Below are positions 58,388 to 64,000 of a stretch of DNA of 64,000 nt, in pieces. The notes beneath the pieces are model-generated. The model made no database searches. It was not told where the DNA came from and was given only the letters and a program-made list of their open reading frames with translations. A program made the position numbers and the translations under genes. The stretch is from the NCBI GenBank assembly GCA_902519945.1, contig CABYLY010000001.1, forward strand, positions 62,001-126,000, in the 5' to 3' direction. The stretch's first letter is position 1. Every line of letters starts with the position of its first letter. The DNA is from an uncultured Pelagibacteraceae bacterium (GTDB lineage Bacteria > Pseudomonadota > Alphaproteobacteria > Pelagibacterales > Pelagibacteraceae).

Positions 58388-59692
58388 ATGTTTTTTAAAT
58401 TGAATAAACTTTTTTTAATATTTGCTTCAACTTTTTTGTTGTTAACAGCCTCTGTGTTTTCATCTGAAAAGAATGTTACCTATATGCAGATTTTACAAAA
58501 TCCTAACGACTTGGATTTAAACTTAAAATACGCTCAGCAACAAGGTAAGATGGGAAATTTCAAACAAACAATCTCAACCCTCGAAAGATTGAATATGCTT
58601 TATCCTGACAATACAGAAATAAAGTTATATTTGTTATCTGTTTTAGTACAAGTAGACTCTCCAGAAAAAGCAAACACGATTATTGCTGAAATGAAATTAA
58701 GAAGAGATCTTTCACCTGAGGATTTAGAGACTTTACAAGAAATAGAAACTGAATTGAAAGATAGAGAACCAGGTCTTTGGACTTTTGCAGCAGATTTATC
58801 AATGGGATCAGTATTTTCAGATAACGTTAATAGTGTTTCAAAATCAAGACTTAAAAAAGATTCAGACAGCACTGTAGCTTTTAATTCTCCAAAACATGAT
58901 AGAACTTTAAGTGGTGGGATAGGGTTGTCTGCATCAAGACCAGTTGGAGAGGAGTCTTCAGTATTAATAAATTTATCACATACCTCCTCTGAACAATATC
59001 AAGAAACAGATGACGATTATCAAAGTTATGGTTTAACTTTTGCTCTTGATACAATTTTTGCAGGTCAAAGTGTAAGTCCCTATTTAATGTTGAGTAAATC
59101 AGACTATCAGACTGATGCTGATAGCGTTTCATTTATGTATGGAGCTGGAAGTTTTTTTACTATAGGGGAAAGAAATACAATTAGTTACGGATACGCTTTT
59201 TCAGATTCAAAAGGAAACACTAACTCAAGTGACACAACTGCAGATGAAACTAATTCTATAGGTCACAGTTATACTTTAGCACACGATTTTATTTTAACGG
59301 AGATAATTTCAACAAACATAAGTTTAGGTTACAGTGATAGTGATGCTAAAGTGGACGCTGGTAACGATTATGAAACATATGATGTTGGTTTTGGATTAAA
59401 TTTTGCTTTTCCTTGGGCTTACATAGCAGTAACTAATTCTTTAAGTTTTAATGATTATAAAAAAGCAGACTCATCTGTAGACTCTACTAAATTAAGATCA
59501 GATGTAACTAACACTTTTGATATAATGCTTACAAAAGCAATTGGAGATTTTTTTCCAGCTATAGATCCAAACAGAAGCTTTTTTATCAACCTTTCATATG
59601 AAAAAGTTATATCTGAGGCTAATATTATGAATTACGATTACATATCCGATTCTTTCTCTTTGAGCTTTGCCAGATCTTTTAGTTTGAATTAA
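58388..59692 (+). CDS. TPR-containing outer-membrane beta-barrel protein
   Basis: This 434-residue exported protein has a signal peptide (about 1-25). A TPR-like helical segment follows (about 35-120; NDLDLNLKYAQQQGKMGNFKQ, TLERLNMLYPDNTEIKLYLL). A C-terminal roughly 300-residue beta-barrel of alternating strands ends in FSLSFARSFSLN. The TPR-plus-barrel layout resembles Slam/DUF560-type surface assembly proteins, but I cannot confirm that family. The ATG at 58388 is preferred over a GTG at 58382. Next to it are a FecR-domain protein and a CHASE2 phosphatase, a neighbourhood seen in other bacteria. Confidence 0.7.
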   Translation: MFFKLNKLFLIFASTFLLLTASVFSSEKNVTYMQILQNPNDLDLNLKYAQQQGKMGNFKQTISTLERLNMLYPDNTEIKLYLLSVLVQVDSPEKANTIIAEMKLRRDLSPEDLETLQEIETELKDREPGLWTFAADLSMGSVFSDNVNSVSKSRLKKDSDSTVAFNSPKHDRTLSGGIGLSASRPVGEESSVLINLSHTSSEQYQETDDDYQSYGLTFALDTIFAGQSVSPYLMLSKSDYQTDADSVSFMYGAGSFFTIGERNTISYGYAFSDSKGNTNSSDTTADETNSIGHSYTLAHDFILTEIISTNISLGYSDSDAKVDAGNDYETYDVGFGLNFAFPWAYIAVTNSLSFNDYKKADSSVDSTKLRSDVTNTFDIMLTKAIGDFFPAIDPNRSFFINLSYEKVISEANIMNYDYISDSFSLSFARSFSLN

Positions 59693-59796
59693 ATAACAAC
59701 TTTTTTTTAAAAACCCTTTAAATTGAGCTATTTTTTGCGTCCATTTTGGTCTAAAAATTCTTTCAATTTTCCAATAATTTGTTACGTTTCCCTTAA

Positions 59797-61044
59797 ATGA
59801 AAAAACTATTAGCATCTGTTGTAAGCTTAATTTTATTATTCAGCGTAAGCGCTAAAGCTGAAGAAAAATTGACTATTGAAAAACAACTTGTAGGTATTGT
59901 TGGTGCCATTTCAGGTACTGTTAAAACTGAGACAAGAGAATTAAAAGCTGGTGATAAAATTTATCTTAACGAAACAATTTATGCAGGTGCAGGTTCTGGA
60001 ACACAAATTTTATTATTAGATCAATCTACATTTACTGTGGGTGAAGACTCAGAAGTAGTAATGGATACTTTTATATTCGACCCAGCTACTAACGATGGAA
60101 AAATTGTTGCAAGCGTAAAACAAGGTAGCTTAAAAGTAATATCAGGTTTAATTAGTAAAAAAGATCCTGATGCTTTAACTGTAGAAGTTCCTGAAGGAAC
60201 GTTAGGATCAAGAGGAACTGAATTTCAAACGGTTGTATCAAAAGGAAGAACAGACACTTTATTAATAGGTCCAGGGAAAAATAATACTTTAGGAATGAGA
60301 CCAGGAGCAGTTTTAGTTGGAAATAAATTTGGCCAAACTCTTTTAGATAATCCTTACAGCATTACTTCAATGTCCAAAGGAAAAGCTCCAGGACAAGCGA
60401 AAAAAATTACAAAAAACCAATTAAAGAAATTTAATAAAAAGATGAAAGCACTGAGAGTTGCAAAACTTTCACCAGACTCGACTAAAGAGGAAAGAAAACA
60501 ATTAAGAAAAAGTTTAAAAAAAGAACTTAAATCATTAGGTTTCGAAAAAGAAGAAATTAAAACAATTATCAAACAAAATATTCAAAAAGATAAAGAGAAA
60601 AAAGTAGCTATTAAAGCTGAAAGAGCTGAAAAGAAAAAAGCTGCAAAAGCTAAGAAAAAAGCTAAAGCTGAAAAGAAAGCAGCTAAAAGAGATGAAGGCC
60701 AACCAGGAGTCAAAAAGAAAAAAGGTAAAAAGAAAAAAGCAACTAAGAAAAAAGCTACTAAGAAAAAAGCTACTAAGAAAAAAGCTACTAAGAAAAAAGC
60801 TACTAAGAAAAAAGCTACTAAGAAAAAACCGGCTAAGAAGAAAAAAGCTGTGAAGAAAAAACCAGCTAAGAAGAAAAAAGCTGTGAAGAAAAAACCAAAG
60901 CCTAAAAAGAAAAAAGTAGTTAAGAAAAAACCAAAGCCTAAAAAGAAAGTTAAGAAAAGAGTTGCTAAGAAGAAAAAAGTAGTCAAAAAAAGAAAAGCAG
61001 CTAAGAAGAAAAAAGCTAAAAAGAAAAGAAAGAAAAAGAAGTAA
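59797..61044 (+). CDS. FecR-domain exported protein with long lysine-rich tail
   Basis: This 415-residue protein has a signal peptide (about 1-22, ending AKAEE). A FecR-type beta domain spans about 30-160 (GIVGAISGTVKTETRELKAGDKIYLNETI; GEDSEVVMDTFIFDP; VEVPEGTLGSRGTEFQTVV). A helical basic region follows at about 195-300, then from about 300 an almost pure Lys/Ala/Pro/Val tail like histone H1 C-termini. The tail includes six KKKAT units coded by near-identical 15-bp repeats. In known systems FecR domains sit in the periplasm and sense or scaffold. The tail could bind polyanions such as DNA, LPS or polysaccharide; this is inference. Confidence 0.82.
   Translation: MKKLLASVVSLILLFSVSAKAEEKLTIEKQLVGIVGAISGTVKTETRELKAGDKIYLNETIYAGAGSGTQILLLDQSTFTVGEDSEVVMDTFIFDPATNDGKIVASVKQGSLKVISGLISKKDPDALTVEVPEGTLGSRGTEFQTVVSKGRTDTLLIGPGKNNTLGMRPGAVLVGNKFGQTLLDNPYSITSMSKGKAPGQAKKITKNQLKKFNKKMKALRVAKLSPDSTKEERKQLRKSLKKELKSLGFEKEEIKTIIKQNIQKDKEKKVAIKAERAEKKKAAKAKKKAKAEKKAAKRDEGQPGVKKKKGKKKKATKKKATKKKATKKKATKKKATKKKATKKKPAKKKKAVKKKPAKKKKAVKKKPKPKKKKVVKKKPKPKKKVKKRVAKKKKVVKKRKAAKKKKAKKKRKKKK
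60739..60828 (+). repeat. Six tandem 15-bp repeats coding KKKAT
   Basis: The unit GCTACTAAGAAAAAA is repeated six times head to tail from 60739 to 60828. Only the first unit differs, by one base (GCAACT). It lies inside the FecR-protein tail and is followed by longer, less regular PAKKKKAVKKK repeats to about 60900. The base-level identity suggests recent expansion by slippage, so copy number probably varies between strains. Confidence 0.92.
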
Positions 61045-61106
61045 TCTAACTTTCTCCTTAAATAAGAAATATTTACTTTAACTCAATTAGTTATAGATTT
61101 ACTTTT

Positions 61107-63170
61107 GTGAGAGTTTTTTTACAAAAATATTTTAATTACGTCGTATTCCTAATCTTACTTCTTATATTAATTTCATTAAAGATTATAAATCCCGCATTTA
61201 TTAAATCAGTTTCATACTTAAGTTTCGATTTATATCAAAAAATATTTGCTGAAAAAAAAGACAGTGAGGTTGTAATTATTGATATTGATGAAAAAAGTTT
61301 AGGAAAATTCGGACAGTTTCCATGGAACAGAAACGTCTTTGCAAAAATTCTAGATCAACTTAACACCTCAAATCCAAAAGCAGTTGGATTTGATATATTT
61401 TTCACTGAGAAAGATAAACAATCTCCTGATGAAATAATTAAGTCTTATAATCTAATTCCTGATGATGTTGCTGAGCTGCAAAAGTTAAAAGGACCTGACG
61501 ATATTTTTTCCGAAAAATTAAAAGAGTCAAAATCAATAATTGCAGTTTTAGGTAGTAATGTTCCTTCACATTCAAATTATGATAGAAAAGCTAAAGCCAG
61601 ATTTTTATCTAAAGGAGGAGACCCTAAACAATTTACTTATTTATATCCTTATTCAATAGGATCTCTTGAAATATTAGAAAAAGATGTCAAAGGTTTGGGT
61701 TCGATTTCTTTTTTAGATCAATTAGATGGAATAATTAGATCTTTGCCACTGATTGTACAATTTAATAAAAAGTTATACCCGACAATGGGATTAGAGATGA
61801 TACGTGTTGGATCTAATCAAAAAAACATTTATGTAGAATTAAATGAAGTTGGTATCAAAAGGATAAGCGCAAGACCATACAAAATAGACTCAGATCCTAA
61901 TGGAATCATTTGGATAAAATATAAAAGATCAGACAAGAAACAATATATATCTGCTGGAGATGTTTATGATGGGAAATTTCAATCAGATTTTTTTAAAGAT
62001 AAATACGTTTTAATTGGTGCATCAGCACAGGGTTTGTTCGATCTTGTAAAGACACCATTAGGTCTTACAATTCCAGGAGTTGAAGTGCACGCTAATGTCA
62101 TAGAAAATATTTTAGATCAATCATATTTAATAAGAAATCCAAATACTTATATTTTCGAATTATTGTTTTCTATTATAGTGGCATTATTAACATTTATACT
62201 TTCACAAAAAATTAAACCAAAATATAGTTTATCAATTTTCTTTGGAAATATTTTAGCAATTATTATTATAGGTTTTTCAATTTATAAATTTAAATCTGAA
62301 TTAGTTGACATAAGTTATCCAATATTCATTGTAACTTTAACATTCTTGGCAGGTCTTTATTTCAGATTTATTGAAGAAAATAAAATTGCTCTTGCTAATT
62401 TACAAAAAGAGGCAAAATTACTAAAAGAAAGAGAACTAGCTGCAGGAGTTCAAAAAAGCTTATTTCCAGACATTTCTAAGTTTGAAAACTTTATTTTTGC
62501 AAAAAATGTTCCAGCAAGAGATGTCTCGGGAGATTATTTTGATGTAGTTAGATCAACACCTGAGGAATATTTTTTTACATTAGCTGATGTATCTGGAAAA
62601 GGAGTTAAAGCTGGTATGTATATGGCTAAAGCATCCTCAATATTTAGAACATTAACAAATTTAAAATTTCCATTAGAAAAAGTTGTATTTGGTGTGAATA
62701 ATGAACTGGTTGAGGCTAAATTCAAAGGTATGTTCGTAACTGCTGTTTTTGGAAAATTAAACATTAAAACTGGAGAACTCATTTTTATAAACGCAGGGCA
62801 TGAAAGTATTTTAACTTTTGATCAAAATAAAAATTATGAATATATCAAATCAGAAATGCCACCAATTGGGATTGTTAAATATTTTACAGAGTCGATGGTT
62901 AAATCAACTACTATGAACCTTAAAGAAAAGACATTTGTTGTTTATACTGACGGTGTAACCGAAGGGTATTTAAAAAATGGTGAGGAATTAGGAGCTGAAG
63001 GAGTTCAAAAAATTATTGATAATATGCCTGAAGTGACACCAAAGAGTATTGTTGAGTCTATTGAAAAAGAGTTAAATTGGGGCGCTGAAAAATTAAGAGA
63101 TGATATTACTTGTATGGCAATTAATATTAAAAATACTGAATTAATAAAGAAAAATATAAAAAAGTCATAA
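61107..63170 (+). CDS. CHASE2-domain SpoIIE-type PP2C phosphatase (GTG start)
   Basis: This 687-residue membrane receptor phosphatase starts at GTG 61107; no nearby in-frame ATG precedes the first helix. Helix one is at about 10-27. An extracytoplasmic CHASE2 domain spans about 45-340 (VVIIDIDEKSLGKFGQFPWNRNVFAKIL; AVGFDIFFTEKD; GIIWIKYKR; VLIGASAQGLFDLVKTPL). Three helices follow (about 350-425), then a SpoIIE PP2C domain with VSGDYFDV, LADVSGKGVKAG, NAGHESIL, YTDGVTEGY and RDDITCMAI. All metal ligands are kept. It sits beside the FecR gene, a common CHASE2 neighbour, and is probably a third input to the partner switch in the pilus locus. Confidence 0.91.
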   Translation: MRVFLQKYFNYVVFLILLLILISLKIINPAFIKSVSYLSFDLYQKIFAEKKDSEVVIIDIDEKSLGKFGQFPWNRNVFAKILDQLNTSNPKAVGFDIFFTEKDKQSPDEIIKSYNLIPDDVAELQKLKGPDDIFSEKLKESKSIIAVLGSNVPSHSNYDRKAKARFLSKGGDPKQFTYLYPYSIGSLEILEKDVKGLGSISFLDQLDGIIRSLPLIVQFNKKLYPTMGLEMIRVGSNQKNIYVELNEVGIKRISARPYKIDSDPNGIIWIKYKRSDKKQYISAGDVYDGKFQSDFFKDKYVLIGASAQGLFDLVKTPLGLTIPGVEVHANVIENILDQSYLIRNPNTYIFELLFSIIVALLTFILSQKIKPKYSLSIFFGNILAIIIIGFSIYKFKSELVDISYPIFIVTLTFLAGLYFRFIEENKIALANLQKEAKLLKERELAAGVQKSLFPDISKFENFIFAKNVPARDVSGDYFDVVRSTPEEYFFTLADVSGKGVKAGMYMAKASSIFRTLTNLKFPLEKVVFGVNNELVEAKFKGMFVTAVFGKLNIKTGELIFINAGHESILTFDQNKNYEYIKSEMPPIGIVKYFTESMVKSTTMNLKEKTFVVYTDGVTEGYLKNGEELGAEGVQKIIDNMPEVTPKSIVESIEKELNWGAEKLRDDITCMAINIKNTELIKKNIKKS

Positions 63171-63172
63171 AA

Positions 63173-64000
63173 ATGAAAGTAATAAATTTTACTTTTTTTG
63201 TTTTTTTATTTTTAATTATCACAGCCAAAGCTTCTGAATTAGAGGTAAAATGGAGAACAAATTTACTTGTTCCAAGACCAGATTTAGCTTCAAGTGGAAG
63301 CCACGTATGTTTTGATGAACAAGGAACTCAAATAATTAAAGATGGAGCTGAAGATCCATCAGACGTTGCTTTTAGTAATGATGGTTTAACTTATGTTATC
63401 GGTAATATAAGAAATGATGGTATAACCAATCGAATAATAGTTTATAAATTAACCAAACCTTTTGATTTAGACACTGTCAAAAATGATTGTTCACAGTTTC
63501 GTTTTAATCCTTGGAAAGATATGACCACTGAAACAAATGAAAGAGTAGAGTCTATAAGATTTAGCCGTGATGGTTCAAAGTTTTTCATTGTAAATGAAAA
63601 TGGGGAAATATTTAGCTATGATCTTTCAACACCTTTTGATTTATCAACCCGGTCATATATTACTGAGTTAGATTTAACTGGATCTAGAATATCAATAGAG
63701 TTTAGTGCTGATGGTATGCAACTATTTAAATTAGATGGAAAAAATCTAGATCCAACGATTGAAGTTTATGATTTGCCTGGTCCTTATGACACTTCTTCAG
63801 CTACATTAAATTATACGTTGGATTTAAATGATACAGAAATAGAAACACTTCAATCTCCTGCGCAAATGCAAGCTTTAGATTTTGAATTTAATGATACTGG
63901 AAGTGCAATTTATATCTTGGCGCAAACAACAAGTCCTGGAAATGATACTGGTTTTAGTAAGTCTGCTATCTTCCAATATAACACTGCAGCAAATTACGAC
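63173..64000 (+). CDS. Secreted beta-propeller protein, 3' end outside window
   Basis: An open frame from ATG 63173, two bases after the previous stop, runs at least 276 residues to the window edge. A signal peptide (about 1-20, ending ITAKASE) is followed by WD40-like blades of the pattern VAFSNDGLTYVIGNI...IIVYKLTKPFDLDT and IRFSRDGSKFFIVNENGEIFSYDLSTPFDLST. The blade style is the same as in the protein at 8655-10757, so they are probably paralogues. Whether a C-terminal barrel is also present cannot be seen. It is likely co-transcribed with the CHASE2 phosphatase. Confidence 0.8.
   Translation, partial: MKVINFTFFVFLFLIITAKASELEVKWRTNLLVPRPDLASSGSHVCFDEQGTQIIKDGAEDPSDVAFSNDGLTYVIGNIRNDGITNRIIVYKLTKPFDLDTVKNDCSQFRFNPWKDMTTETNERVESIRFSRDGSKFFIVNENGEIFSYDLSTPFDLSTRSYITELDLTGSRISIEFSADGMQLFKLDGKNLDPTIEVYDLPGPYDTSSATLNYTLDLNDTEIETLQSPAQMQALDFEFNDTGSAIYILAQTTSPGNDTGFSKSAIFQYNTAANYD

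Noticed and set aside
60582..60986. Minus-strand Phe/Leu-rich ORF opposite the polylysine tail
   Set aside because: It is the mirror of AAA/AAG lysine codons (TTT/CTT on the other strand) with no ribosome-binding site or family pattern.

Overview
The window is one AT-rich, densely packed bacterial chromosome segment. It most resembles a SAR11-type (Pelagibacterales) alphaproteobacterium. The reasons are the very low GC content, lysine- and asparagine-rich proteins, genes that abut or overlap by a few bases, a circularly permuted two-piece tmRNA gene of the alphaproteobacterial kind, and the order hflK-hflC-DUF2065-degP. The assignment rests on recognition, not on a database search. No insertion sequence, prophage, CRISPR array, tRNA or rRNA was seen.

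The first half (1-32043) is mostly housekeeping. It holds ispB (minus strand, cut by the window edge), sppA-glyQ-glyS-ppdK, minus-strand ssrA (tmRNA), thyX, and a secreted beta-propeller/beta-barrel surface protein. These are followed by mrp (minus strand), hflK-hflC-DUF2065-degP-miaA, a branched-chain amino acid block (ilvB-ilvH-ilvC-leuA), and the cell-shape operon mreB-mreC-mreD-mrdA-mrdB. A run of overlapping metabolic genes comes next: DadA-like oxidase, EamA transporter, D-2-hydroxyacid dehydrogenase, HDAC-like deacetylase, msrB and two small membrane proteins.

The second half (32117-58327) is a nearly complete type IV pilus locus. It contains pilT, four minor pilins (FimT/PilV/PilW/PilX-like), an unknown exported protein, PilY1, a minus-strand pilD operon, a fused pilM-pilN gene, pilO (with an apparent frameshift), pilP, pilQ, pilB, pilC and two tandem major-type pilins. 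Interleaved with it are parts of a partner-switching phospho-signalling system: an RsbV-like STAS protein, an RsbW-like kinase, and SpoIIE-type PP2C phosphatases with different sensory heads (GAF and an ammonium transporter/sensor). A third phosphatase, with a CHASE2 head, follows at 61107-63170. It sits next to a TPR/beta-barrel outer-membrane protein and a FecR-domain protein with a very long polylysine tail. The last gene is a second beta-propeller protein cut by the window end.

The most unusual non-coding feature is the roughly 585-bp region upstream of pilMN (45321-45905). It carries eight copies of CTCTAACACAAA, four in each orientation, often about 21 bp apart, arranged around a centre near 45695. 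My reading is that the second half encodes a surface-pilus system whose assembly or expression is tied to ammonium and other signals through partner switching, with the repeat array as a likely control or DNA-structure element. The genes and repeats are seen directly; the functional link is inference.
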